From: Thiohalorhabdus sp. Cl-TMA
GTDB taxonomy: Bacteria; Pseudomonadota; Gammaproteobacteria; Thiohalorhabdales; Thiohalorhabdaceae
Length of the DNA stretch: 64,000 nucleotides
Direction of reading: 5' to 3'
Assembly: GCF_041821045.1 (NCBI RefSeq)
Contig: NZ_JBGUAW010000002.1
Span: 310,001-374,000, forward strand
Position numbers and translations under genes: made by a program. Shown here piece by piece: positions 50,400 to 58,707 of the stretch. A model generated the notes under the pieces. The model made no database searches. It saw only the letters and a program-made list of their open reading frames with translations, and had not been told where the DNA came from. Numbering within the stretch: position 1 is the stretch's first letter; each line of letters begins with the position of its first letter.

Positions 50400-51440
50400 T
50401 CAACCCAATTGCCAGCGTGCCCAGCGGCCACGCCGGGGCAGCCTAAATCTCCCCAGAGGGGCATCCGGTCGGCCTGCTACGCCGTATTTACCTTCCGCCG
50501 CCACCCTGCCACCCCGCCACCCCGCCAGCCCGACGAGGCCCAGCCCAAGCAGGGCCGCCGTATGGGGCGCCGGGATCGGCTCGCCGTCCTCGAACGCCCC
50601 TTCCGGCCAGTTGGGGGTCAGGAGCTGGGTCCCATTGGCCCCGGGAAACGTACCAAACTCAACCAGGTCAGAAGGTCCATGTAACAGGATTTGGCCGGAG
50701 GCATTGACGTCCGTGACGGTTCCCACGATGCGCGGGTTTTCCCCCTCTTCGGTGTAATGGGGATCACTGGGATCGATAAAGTCCTGAATGTCGGCAGAGT
50801 CAGGGGAGTGCCCCTGAAGCCCATACTCCTCCACGATCTCCCAGGTCCTTTCCTCCTTGGGGGTCATCTCCTCGGCGGTTGCCTCCTCGTAGGCCGCCCG
50901 GGTTACCTCCTGGAGGCCCGGGCCGGGCTCGTAGCGCAAATACTGTGTAGTCCCGTCCTCGGACCCCTGGAAGTAGACCTGACCGGCCTCGGTGAGGTGA
51001 AGATCACGGTAAAGGTTATGCCCGTAAACCTCTATGGAGCCCCGGGTCTCGCCATCGGGGTTCCAGACCACTAACCGTGAAGTATTCTCTTCCTCGGGGG
51101 AATAGCCGCCAGCGTAATTCATCCCCGCGGCCGCCCCGTTGTTGTTGACCGCCGTGGCCGCCGCGTAATTTCGACTGGGGTATTCGGAGAAGGGGAAGGC
51201 CCGTTCCAGGTCTCCAACCTGCCGGTCCCCATAATCGGTGTTGGGTTCCCACTTGAAAAGGTAGGTTCTTCCTCCCGCATCGGGGCTATTGCCAACGATT
51301 TTGGCATTGTCGTTCATCGCCCGGCCCCACCAGTAGTTGCTGATCGGGGTGACCTCATAGGTCGGCAGGGCCGCAACGGTGCTGGTAAGCGTCATCATGC
51401 CGGCACCAGCCAAACCGGCTAAAAGGGTCTTGCTTGGCAT
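50400..51440 (-). CDS. Exported PEP-CTERM-like protein with HAF-type repeats
   Basis: 346 residues. A signal peptide (TLLAGLAGAGMMTLTSTVAA) leads to a beta-rich region with N-x-G pairs (NDNAKIVGNSPDAGG, AVNNNGAAAGMNYAGG, VNASGQILL), like HAF extracellular repeats. Near the end, PIPAPHTAALLGLGLVGLAG is a PEP-CTERM-type sorting helix; Arg should follow and then a stop. Here a further 37-residue Arg/Gly-rich tail follows (GWRGGRVAAEGKYGVAG...). A frameshift in the G-rich tract near 50510-50535 would give a normal short end, so the tail may be an artefact or a mutation. Start ATG 51440 follows GAGG. No exosortase is in the window. Confidence 0.72.
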   Translation of the reverse strand: MPSKTLLAGLAGAGMMTLTSTVAALPTYEVTPISNYWWGRAMNDNAKIVGNSPDAGGRTYLFKWEPNTDYGDRQVGDLERAFPFSEYPSRNYAAATAVNNNGAAAGMNYAGGYSPEEENTSRLVVWNPDGETRGSIEVYGHNLYRDLHLTEAGQVYFQGSEDGTTQYLRYEPGPGLQEVTRAAYEEATAEEMTPKEERTWEIVEEYGLQGHSPDSADIQDFIDPSDPHYTEEGENPRIVGTVTDVNASGQILLHGPSDLVEFGTFPGANGTQLLTPNWPEGAFEDGEPIPAPHTAALLGLGLVGLAGWRGGRVAAEGKYGVAGRPDAPLGRFRLPRRGRWARWQLG

Positions 51441-51618
51441 GGCTTGCCTCGTACGTCCCGCTAGGTGTACCAACGTAGGTGTCATGAACTCTGGGGCTTA
51501 CGGGGCAACCGCCGTGCCAAGGTCCTAGAATGCTGTTTATAGGATATTCCTTTTTCCGGTCTCCGGACCTTCCCAAGCTTTTCCCCGGCCAGTGTTAAAA
51601 AATCTATGGACCGCTCCC

Positions 51619-51885
51619 TGTTTGCAAGCGGCACCTCCGGTTGGGGAAGGGACGGGTTGCGTTAATCTATCCGGCTTCGTGATGGGGCGCTATCGGCCCC
51701 GAGCCGTGATGGAGAGATTCGCGCCTGCGGATCCTGCATAAAGTCCCGGCTTCAAAGAGCCATTTTTTGAATCAGGGTTGCCGCAGGCCGATTCCCGTTT
51801 CCGCCATCCTCTGGGTCGCTTGCAATTGCTCGGGGTGATCGTTCCTATTTGCCGGTTTCAGCGCGTCTTGGCGGAAGGGTGCTGA
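51619..51885 (-). ncRNA. Candidate bridge/seek RNA region of the IS1111 element
   Basis: The non-coding stretch downstream of the transposase, inside the element. In IS1111-group IS110 elements the guide RNA (bridge RNA/seekRNA) is encoded on this side. I can place the region but not define RNA ends or guide loops by eye. Confidence 0.4.
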
Positions 51886-52911
51886 TCAGGCAGCCGCCGC
51901 TTCCGAGCGGAATTCCTCACCGCGGGTGAGTACCGCCCAGGCCACGCGGGTGAGCTTGTTGGCCAGCGCCACCGCCGCCTTGTTCGCATGGGTCCGCCCA
52001 TCGAGCTGCCGGATCCACCGGCGCAACGCATCATTGTGTCTGTGCGCATGCCGGAGCAGGGCCCGGGCACCGTGAACCAGCAGGGTCCGCAGGTAGCGGT
52101 TGCCCCGCTTGCTGATGCCTAATAGCCGCGGCTTGCCGCCTGTCGTGAACTGCTGGGGGACCAAGCCCACCCAGGCCGAACAATCGCGGCCTTTTGCGAA
52201 TTGGCTGCCGTCGCCCACTGCGGCCACGAAGGCAGTCGCGAGCATGGGACCGATGCCTGGTACCGTTAAAAGCCGGGCGGTTCGGGCATCCTGGCGGGCC
52301 AGCTGGTTCAACTGCTGGGTGGCCCGGGTTACCCGATCATCCAGTTCCTGCAGCTGGTGCCAGTGCTGGGCGATCAGGTCACGGGCCCCGTCTGGCAGGC
52401 CGTTTTCCGCGTCCTCCAGGATGGTCGGCAACGCTTTGCGCAGATTGGCCATCTTCTTGGGTACCGTGATGCCGAATTCCAGGAGCATGGCCCGCACGCG
52501 ATTCGCCGTTTCGGTGCGCTGCTTGATCCAGCCCTGGCGCGACCGATGCAGGAATTGGATTTCCTGCTGGGTGGCATCCTTGACGGTCACCTCGGGCATG
52601 GTCGGCCGGGTCGCCGCCTCGGCAATCGCAGCGGCGTCCGCCTCGTCGTTTTTCTGGCCCTTGGTATAGGCCTGCACGAATTGGCCGGGGAGGATAACCG
52701 GCCGGTGGCCCATCGCCTCGGCCTTGCGGGCCACATGGTGTGAGCCCGCGCAGGCCTCCATGGCAACCTGGCACGGGGCCAACTTGGCCAGAAACCGAAT
52801 CAAGCTCGTGCGGGTCAGTTTTTTCCGCTCCGCCAAGTGGCCGCTTTCATCCAGACCCACGACATGGATCGTGTTCTTGCCCAGGTCAATGCCAAGCGTT
52901 GCAATGCGCAT
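51886..52911 (-). CDS. IS110-family transposase (IS1111 group)
   Basis: 341 residues, normal for IS1111. The RuvC-like DEDD domain opens with IATLGIDLGKNTIHVVGLD, has the catalytic Glu in VAMEACAGSHHVARKA, and DEADAAAIAEAATRP. The C-terminal Transposase_20 domain has LLTVPGIGPMLATAFVAAV and CSAWVGLVPQQFTTGGK with the Ser-containing GISKRGNRYLRTLL. No frameshift or stop is seen, so it may be active. It is a guide-RNA-directed recombinase by family. Confidence 0.95.
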   Translation of the reverse strand: MRIATLGIDLGKNTIHVVGLDESGHLAERKKLTRTSLIRFLAKLAPCQVAMEACAGSHHVARKAEAMGHRPVILPGQFVQAYTKGQKNDEADAAAIAEAATRPTMPEVTVKDATQQEIQFLHRSRQGWIKQRTETANRVRAMLLEFGITVPKKMANLRKALPTILEDAENGLPDGARDLIAQHWHQLQELDDRVTRATQQLNQLARQDARTARLLTVPGIGPMLATAFVAAVGDGSQFAKGRDCSAWVGLVPQQFTTGGKPRLLGISKRGNRYLRTLLVHGARALLRHAHRHNDALRRWIRQLDGRTHANKAAVALANKLTRVAWAVLTRGEEFRSEAAAA

Positions 52912-53061
52912 GGAGCCGCTCCTCCGTGAATGAGTCCATCGCTTCGAGGGACGGACTCAGCCTAATAAAGGGGGAGCGGTCCATTCCATTAAAGCTCCAC
53001 CCCCGGGACAGGACACGGTCAAGGGCCACACGAGCTCGGATGGGACATTGGCGAAGCTAGG

Positions 53062-53086
53062 AAAAGGCGGCCTCCGGGCCGCCTTT
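53062..53086 (-). terminator. Terminator-like hairpin
   Basis: The stem AAAGGCGGCC / GGCCGCCTTT with a short loop is followed by TTTTCC on the minus strand. It probably ends the small gene at 53187. Confidence 0.65.
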
Positions 53087-53186
53087 GTTGGCATTACGGG
53101 GTCATTACGGGTGCAAAAACCCACCGATCGCCACCCGGGTGGCGTCTCGCCCTACCCGCCGCTCATTCCAGCGGCTCCCCGGGGGC

Positions 53187-53414
53187 TTACCGGTGGTTCC
53201 GGTGGGCGATCTCCTTGTAGTTCTCCCCGGTCTCCAGGCTCCTTTCCAGGGTGGCCTCGTGCTTCACCCTCCCGTACCGGGCGGCGTCTCCCCCGGTGGC
53301 CGGGCGGGCCGGGCCGCTGGGCCGCTCGGCGGCGTTGAAGGCGTCGGGATCTTCCCTCTTGCGCCGCGGCTCCTTCTTTCGTTTTCTATCCGTCCGGCTG
53401 GGGGTTAGGGCCAT
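53187..53414 (-). CDS. Small basic protein (75 aa)
   Basis: ATG at 53414 follows AGGGAGGCGGCA. The product is strongly charged: it begins MALTPSRTDRKRKKEPRRKR, then DPDAFNAAERPSGP and a helical end (KHEATLERSLETGENYKEIA). It looks like a small nucleic-acid or ribosome-associated protein, but no family is recognised. A longer start (ATG 53537) is possible. Confidence 0.5.
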   Translation of the reverse strand: MALTPSRTDRKRKKEPRRKREDPDAFNAAERPSGPARPATGGDAARYGRVKHEATLERSLETGENYKEIAHRNHR

Positions 53415-53568
53415 TGCCGCCTCCCTCCCTTTGGCGTCGCTCGCTCGGCGGGTGATGGCGTGTCTCACCAGCTGCGAACTTGCCGGAAGCCATCCGGTGT
53501 GAGGCCTTTTCTGTTTCCGCTTCCCCGTACGCGCCATGCGCCCCCCTGCCGAACCTTCCGCCATCGAT

Positions 53569-55293
53569 TCAGCGCATGACCAAAAGGGCCGCAATGATGC
53601 CCGCCAGGATCGCGGACACACCCTGCCAGAAGCGCTCCGGGCTGCGCTCGATCAGCGGCCGGCGGGTCTCGTTGAGGAATTCCTTGCGCGGGTGCCGCAG
53701 GTCGTAAGCGAGCTCGTCGACGTCGGCGTAGCGGCGCTCCGGGTTGGGATGGACCGCCTTGCGCAGGGTCGCGTCCATCCAGCCGGGGACGGCCCGGTTG
53801 TGGTTCCAGGCGGGGTCGTACTTGAGCTTGTTCTGGGCCGCCCGGGTGCGGGCGCTCGGTACACGGGTGCCGTAGGGCAGGGCGCCGGTGAGCATCTGGT
53901 ACGCGGTCACGCCCAGGGAGAAGATGTCCGCGCGCGGGGTGCCGGCCGCGCCAAGGAAGTACTCCGGGGCCGAGTACTGCTCGGTGCCCAGCAGCCGCTC
54001 CCCGCCGGACCCCGCTCGGCCATCCACCAGCCCGGCTACCCGGGTTGCCCCGAGATCGATTATGTGTACGGTTCCGGCTTCGTCGATGAGGATGTTGTCG
54101 GGCCGGATGTCCTGATGGACCATCTCGTGGCGATGGAAGGCCCGCAGCCCGCGCGCCACCTGCTCCACGATGCCGCGCACCCGTTCCAGGCCGGGCTCGG
54201 GGTTGTCGCGCATCCACTGGGTGAGGGTCCGACCCTCGATGAGCTCTAGGACGATGTAGGTGAAGTTGCGGGCCCTATCGGGCAGGCACGGCCGGATCAC
54301 GTGGGGGCTGTTCACGCGCCGCGCGATCCACTCCTCGGTCAGGAATTTCTCCAGCAGCACCGGGTCGTTCTTCAGCTCGGCGGCGGGGGTCTTGAGCGCA
54401 ACGGTGATCCCGGACTCCAGGTCCCGCGCCCGGTAGACGTGGCTGCGGTGGCTGGCATGGATCTCGCGCAGAACCTGGAAGCCGTCGAGCTCGGTCCCGG
54501 GCTCCAGAGCGGGGGGGAAGGGGAGGTCGGCCCAGCGATGCCGGTTCTCCTCGAGCCCGGCCTCGGGCAGGTCGGTCACCCGGACGAGCTGCGCGGTCAG
54601 ATTGTCGGTGCTGCCCTGCTCGTAGGCTGCGTTCACCAGCGCCTTGGCGGCGTCGTCGAGGTGGTCGCCGTGGCGGTTGATGGTGGCCGCCATGGCCGCC
54701 GGGGGCAGGTGCTCGTAGACGCCGTCGGTGGCCAGCAGAAAGACGTCGTCCCGTTCCAGCGGCAGCGATCGGTAGTCGACCTCCACCTGACGGTCCACCC
54801 CCAGGGCCCGGCCCAGGTAGCTCTGATTCGGGGACAGCCAGACGCGGTGGTCCTCGGTGACCTGCTCCAGGGTCCCGCCGCGGAGCCGATAGATGCGGGC
54901 GTCGCCCACGTGGAAGACGTGGGCGCTGGCGGATTTGAGCACCAGGGCGCTGAAGGTACAGACGTAACCCCGCTCGCGGTCGAAGGGATTGGCACCGTGA
55001 CGGGTCAGCGAGTGCAGCCAGGCATTTGTGGCCATGATCACCCGCTGGGCGGACTGCTTCACGGACCAGGCCTCCGAGGTGCAGAAGTAGTCCTCCAGGA
55101 AAGCGCTGACCGCGGTCTCGCTGGCGATCCGGCCCACCTCGCTGGTGCTGATGCCGTCGGCGAGGGCGACGGCCACGCCTTTGCTGCCCCGCTGCGCCCC
55201 CTGGGGAAGGAAGGCCCCGTAGAAGTCCTGGTTCTCCGCCTTGCGCCCCGGGTGGGAGCTCTGCCCCACGGAGATCTCCAATCGCCCGCCCAT
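53569..55293 (-). CDS. PP2C phosphatase - Ser/Thr kinase fusion protein
   Basis: 574 residues. Residues about 1-240 are a PP2C phosphatase (ALADGIST with Asp 46, HVGDARIYRL with Asp 131, LLATDGVYEHL with Asp 190, TDN near 230). Residues about 268-530 are a Hanks kinase: catalytic Lys 301 (TVALK), HQDIRPDN (Asp 395), DLG (Asp 413). The loop reads HQD instead of HRD, and DLG replaces DFG. A C-terminal membrane anchor follows (about residues 552-572). It is divergent from a formate/nitrite-transporter gene; similar fusions occur beside nitrate/nitrite assimilation genes in Pseudomonas and relatives, so nitrogen-linked control is a reasonable inference. Confidence 0.92.
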   Translation of the reverse strand: MGGRLEISVGQSSHPGRKAENQDFYGAFLPQGAQRGSKGVAVALADGISTSEVGRIASETAVSAFLEDYFCTSEAWSVKQSAQRVIMATNAWLHSLTRHGANPFDRERGYVCTFSALVLKSASAHVFHVGDARIYRLRGGTLEQVTEDHRVWLSPNQSYLGRALGVDRQVEVDYRSLPLERDDVFLLATDGVYEHLPPAAMAATINRHGDHLDDAAKALVNAAYEQGSTDNLTAQLVRVTDLPEAGLEENRHRWADLPFPPALEPGTELDGFQVLREIHASHRSHVYRARDLESGITVALKTPAAELKNDPVLLEKFLTEEWIARRVNSPHVIRPCLPDRARNFTYIVLELIEGRTLTQWMRDNPEPGLERVRGIVEQVARGLRAFHRHEMVHQDIRPDNILIDEAGTVHIIDLGATRVAGLVDGRAGSGGERLLGTEQYSAPEYFLGAAGTPRADIFSLGVTAYQMLTGALPYGTRVPSARTRAAQNKLKYDPAWNHNRAVPGWMDATLRKAVHPNPERRYADVDELAYDLRHPRKEFLNETRRPLIERSPERFWQGVSAILAGIIAALLVMR

Positions 55294-55722
55294 GGGTCCC
55301 CCTGACTAGGTAGCCCGCCTTTGAGAGTCCGGGCCCGGCGCTTACTGGCCGGCCCGTTGCCGCCCCCCGGCTGCAACCGCCGTGCCCCTTTCAGGGCGCT
55401 CGTCGCCGGACGCCTGCCCGGCGCAGTGCCCCAATGTAGTGCCGGCAAGGCTCCTATGCACCGTTTTGGTGGGTGGACGGGGGGCGGCAGAGTCGCGGCC
55501 ATGATCCCCGGCGGGGGTCCGGCCGAGGAGACGAGGCCCCATCACGGACCCATCGCGCCGCCATCGCGGGGCCCGCCCGGGGCCGTCCGGCGCAGGTTGG
55601 CACAGCCCGTGCTCTATCCCGGGCGAACCGGCCGGATGCAGTGGCTGGGCGTTGCCGGTGCACCCGGCGACCCCCCGCCTCTGGATGCCGGCGCGAAGCG
55701 GGCCACTTTTGGAGGCAAAATC
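55294..55722. other. Divergent intergenic region
   Basis: 429 GC-rich bases between the kinase/phosphatase and transporter genes. No gene, repeat or clear promoter consensus is seen. Confidence 0.35.
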
Positions 55723-56553
55723 ATGTCTTATCTTAGTCCATCGGAGTTCGTGACGAAGCTCGTGGACCAGGGCGAGTCCAAGGTCTACATGAGCGAGCGC
55801 GATACCATCCTGCGTGGTTTCATGGCCGGTGCCACCCTGGCCCTGGCGGTGGTGTTCGCCGTCTCAATCGCGGTTAACACGGGCTCGTTCCTTGTGGGGG
55901 CCCTTCTCTTCCCGGTCGGCTTCTCCATGCTGTATCTCATGGGCTATGACCTGTTGACCGGCGTCTTCACGATCATCCCGATAGCATGGCTCGATGGCCG
56001 CCCGGGCGTGACATTGCCAAGAATGTTGAAGTCCTGGCTGCTCGTCGGTGTCGGGAACCTCGCCGGCTCCCTTTTTATCGCCTTTTTCGCCTTCCTGTAT
56101 TTCACCGACGGCTTCAACGCCGAAGTCAACGCCATCGGTCAGCAGATAATGGCCGTCGGCGAGAAGCGCACCAGCATGTACGCCGATGCCGGGTTCTGGG
56201 GCCTGCTCCACCTGTTCATGCGCGGTATGTTCTGTAACTGGATGGTCTCGATGGGTGTGGTTGGGGCGGCCATCTCGACGACCGTGCCGGGCAAGGTCAT
56301 CGGCATGTGGATGCCCATCATGGTCTTCTTCTACCTCGGCTTCGAGCACTCCGTGGTGAACATGTTCCTGTTCCCCATCGGGCTCATGATGGGCGCGGAT
56401 TTCACCTTCTCCGAATATCTGTTCTGGAACGAGATCCCGACGGTGCTCGGCAACATCGCCGGCGGACTGGTCCTGGTTGGCCTGGTGCTCTACACGACCC
56501 ATGTGCGTACCGGGCCCAAGAAGGAGTTCCCCGAGGTGGCGACGGCCAAGTAG
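55723..56553 (+). CDS. Formate/nitrite transporter family channel
   Basis: 276 residues with six membrane helices of the FocA/NirC family. Typical segments: PSEFVTKLVDQGESKVYMS, the RGFMAGATLALAVVFAVSI helix, MYDLL-like region (YLMGYDLLTGVFTIIP), FMRGMFCNWMVSMGVVGAAI and FLFPIGLMMGADFTF. The substrate (nitrite, formate or bicarbonate) cannot be fixed. ATG 55723 follows a perfect GGAGG (55711-55715). Given the divergent PP2C-kinase, nitrite is the more likely substrate. A good terminator follows. Confidence 0.92.
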   Translation: MSYLSPSEFVTKLVDQGESKVYMSERDTILRGFMAGATLALAVVFAVSIAVNTGSFLVGALLFPVGFSMLYLMGYDLLTGVFTIIPIAWLDGRPGVTLPRMLKSWLLVGVGNLAGSLFIAFFAFLYFTDGFNAEVNAIGQQIMAVGEKRTSMYADAGFWGLLHLFMRGMFCNWMVSMGVVGAAISTTVPGKVIGMWMPIMVFFYLGFEHSVVNMFLFPIGLMMGADFTFSEYLFWNEIPTVLGNIAGGLVLVGLVLYTTHVRTGPKKEFPEVATAK

Positions 56554-56601
56554 GCCATCGCCGGGGCTGACCGCCAGACTCCTCCTTCAAGACCCCGTTC
56601 C

Positions 56602-56633
56602 ATTGGCCCGGCCGAAAGGCCGGGCCAATTTTG
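56602..56633 (+). terminator. Terminator of the transporter gene
   Basis: A 12-bp stem ATTGGCCCGGCC / GGCCGGGCCAAT with a GAAA tetraloop, then TTT. Confidence 0.9.
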
Positions 56634-56948
56634 ATTGGAATGACACGGCCTTCCCGCGAGAGCTTCTTACGAAGCCTCTTCTCCAAATGCCCCCGGCTCC
56701 GAGCCCGTCCGAGCAAGGTCCCCCATTTTGTGAAAGGGCCATGTCCGTAGGGGTACCGGTGGTCGGTACGTATGTGCATGGGGTATCTGAGCTTGATACT
56801 AGGGGAAAGATGGACCGCTATCCCCAATCTACGGGGACCAACCGCAGGGGGAACGCAAGAGGTCTACCAGGTGGTTTTCAAAGACTTCGGACGCCAAAGG
56901 CTGACAAGCAGCGGTGGGCTCGATCGCCCCTACTGGATACGGACCCGC
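56634..56948. other. Intergenic region upstream of sulfotransferase
   Basis: 315 bases. The coding frame of the sulfotransferase is open upstream to 56772, but that part has no family character. No repeat or RNA is seen. Confidence 0.3.
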
Positions 56949-57866
56949 ATGAAGGTCCTCCCGGCCATGCTTCAGCGCCCCAGCCTGGAAGCCAGGCCAT
57001 TCAGGAAACCGAGTCCCGTTTTCATAATCGGTTCGGTACGGTCGGGAACTACATTACTACGTTCGGTGCTGAATTCCGGCGGGGAGCTGGCAATCCCTCC
57101 TGAATCCTTCGTCCTGCCGGAAGTCATTACCAAATTCAAGAATTATTGCTATCTCCCCTGGAGCGATTTGGTGAAGCTGATTATTGGTGAGTTTGTCTCC
57201 GATCCATTCTGGCATTCCGACTGGAATATGGATGTCTCCCCATGTTACGAGCGAATGATTGCTTTGCCGGAAAGTGAGAGGAGCCTGGCTTCCATAATAG
57301 AATCCATATATAAGGAATATTCATTACAGAATTACGGTGAAGAAAGAAGGTGGGGTGACAAAACGCCCTATAATTGCGTTGCATTGCCTTCCCTACTAAA
57401 CACTTTTCCTGATGCGCAGTTTGTGCATATTGTTCGGGATGGTCGTGATGCCGTCTCTTCCGCCATAAGGGCGGGTATCTATGATGATATAGAAGAGGCT
57501 GCCCGGCGATGGGAGAAAGATGTAAGGGCATGTAGAGATCTGGGGTTGCAATTACCTGATGAGGCCTTCTTGGAAATAAAATACGAGCATTTTGTGACCT
57601 ATCCGGATTCAAAGATAAAGGAATTGTGCAATTTTCTCGGGGTAACCTATAGTTATAAAATGCAAGAATATTATAAAAGTCCTGGCGATATTCGAGTATC
57701 TTATAGGGAAGCCCACAAGAATCTAAATAAGCCAATTTCGGGGAATTCTATAGGGAGCTGGAAAAGACGCTTGTCAAAGGGGCAGGTGCGTGCCCTGGAA
57801 AAGCTGGTAGGAAGTACCCTGCGGGAATTGGGATACTTTGAAAGTGAGCAGGCCGCTGAAAAATAG
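56949..57866 (+). CDS. PAPS-dependent sulfotransferase family protein
   Basis: 305 residues. The PAPS 5'-phosphosulfate loop is VFIIGSVRSGTTLLRSVL, and the 3'-phosphate motif is HIVRDGRDAVSSAIRAGI. A RRWEKDVRACRDLG helix and a C-terminal NSIGSWKRRLS follow. Members transfer sulfate from PAPS to a sugar, peptide or small metabolite; the substrate is unknown. The gene is clearly AT-richer than its neighbours (long A/T runs at 57280-57740), pointing to horizontal transfer. ATG 56949 is a working start without a strong ribosome-binding site. Confidence 0.83.
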   Translation: MKVLPAMLQRPSLEARPFRKPSPVFIIGSVRSGTTLLRSVLNSGGELAIPPESFVLPEVITKFKNYCYLPWSDLVKLIIGEFVSDPFWHSDWNMDVSPCYERMIALPESERSLASIIESIYKEYSLQNYGEERRWGDKTPYNCVALPSLLNTFPDAQFVHIVRDGRDAVSSAIRAGIYDDIEEAARRWEKDVRACRDLGLQLPDEAFLEIKYEHFVTYPDSKIKELCNFLGVTYSYKMQEYYKSPGDIRVSYREAHKNLNKPISGNSIGSWKRRLSKGQVRALEKLVGSTLRELGYFESEQAAEK

Positions 57867-58164
57867 CCCCTAGTGGCCCTGTTTCTTCCTTGAAAGCCGA
57901 ATAGCCTTAACAGAAAGCTAGAATCCGGAGCCCTTCATCGATCTATCAGGGCCCGCCCTGGGGTAAGGTCCGCCGATCCGGCCGTCAATCCGGCGTAGAC
58001 CCGTTGGCGCTGACGTCGTCGATGGTGCTCCTGGCGAGGAATTGGCGGCCGACCACGCCCAAGTCGAAATCCAGACCATCCGTCGCGCCGTGGCAGCCCA
58101 GACCACTCGTGGATGGACCGGCAGCCGCCGGGCTCCCGGTCCCCTCCGGAAACTGGAGCCAGGC

Positions 58165-58632
58165 TCAGTTCCAGGTGTGCAGGGCCGGCTTCCAGTCGCC
58201 GTCCTCCTGACGGTGAAAGATACTTACCAGACGCCCGCCGTAGGTCTTCATGCCGCCACTGCCGTCCGGTCCCCGGGCCTGCCAGCGGGCGACCTGGTAG
58301 AGCGTGTCCCCACGGTCGCGCACTTCCACGATCTCGATGGAATGGTCCTCAAAGCCCTTGCCCAGGAGGTTTTCGAAGAAGCCTTCGATCTCCTGGCGGC
58401 CGCGTAGCGGCTCGGTGCCCGGCGGGATCACCAGGGCGTCGGCGGTATACAGATCGGCGAGCCCGGCGGCGTCACCCCGGTTGAAGGTGGCGTTCCAACG
58501 CTCGTTCGCCGAGCGGACAGTCTCTTCCGGGCCCGCACCCCACGCTGCGGATGCGGTGGTCAGCAGGGCGAAGCTGATGACTAGAAGGCGGGCGAAGCCG
58601 AGTTCCGGCGCGCGAAATGGCAGATTCATCAT
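58165..58632 (-). CDS. Exported SnoaL/DUF4440-like protein
   Basis: 155 residues. A signal peptide (LGFARLLVISFALLTTASAA) is followed by an NTF2-like fold: WNATFNRGDAAGLADLYTAD, ALVIPPGTEPLRGRQEIEGF, and a beta-rich C-terminus ending WKPALHTWN. This resembles SgcJ/EcaC- or DUF4440-type proteins. Probably periplasmic, with an unknown ligand. It lies 75 bases after the marR-like gene and has its own TAAGGATCCTAA site, so the regulator may control it. Confidence 0.82.
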   Translation of the reverse strand: MMNLPFRAPELGFARLLVISFALLTTASAAWGAGPEETVRSANERWNATFNRGDAAGLADLYTADALVIPPGTEPLRGRQEIEGFFENLLGKGFEDHSIEIVEVRDRGDTLYQVARWQARGPDGSGGMKTYGGRLVSIFHRQEDGDWKPALHTWN

Positions 58633-58668
58633 GGGTCTAATCCCTATCGATTGGAAGGTGCGGTATAG

Positions 58669-58680
58669 TAAGGATCCTAA
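58669..58680. promoter_or_regulatory. Putative MarR operator upstream of the SnoaL-like gene
   Basis: TAAGGATCCTAA is a near-perfect palindrome, 36 bases before the gene start. The GGATCCTAA part recurs in front of the marR-like gene. Confidence 0.5.
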
Positions 58681-58707
58681 CTTTCCGGCAGGAAAGCGGG
58701 AACCCCT

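Larger units (their letters stand above)
51606..52984 (-). mobile_element. IS110-family insertion sequence, IS1111 type
   Basis: About 1.38 kb. A 13-bp inverted repeat ATGGACCGCTCCC (51606-51618) and its complement (52972-52984) bracket one transposase gene, as in IS1111-group elements, which carry short sub-terminal repeats. The exact ends may lie a few bases outside. The transposase is intact. About 270 bases of non-coding DNA lie downstream of the gene and only about 60 upstream, the IS1111 layout. Confidence 0.85.

Noticed and set aside
57918-58164. Reading frame continuing past the SnoaL-like stop
   Set aside because: No start site or recognisable domain; probably chance in GC-rich DNA.
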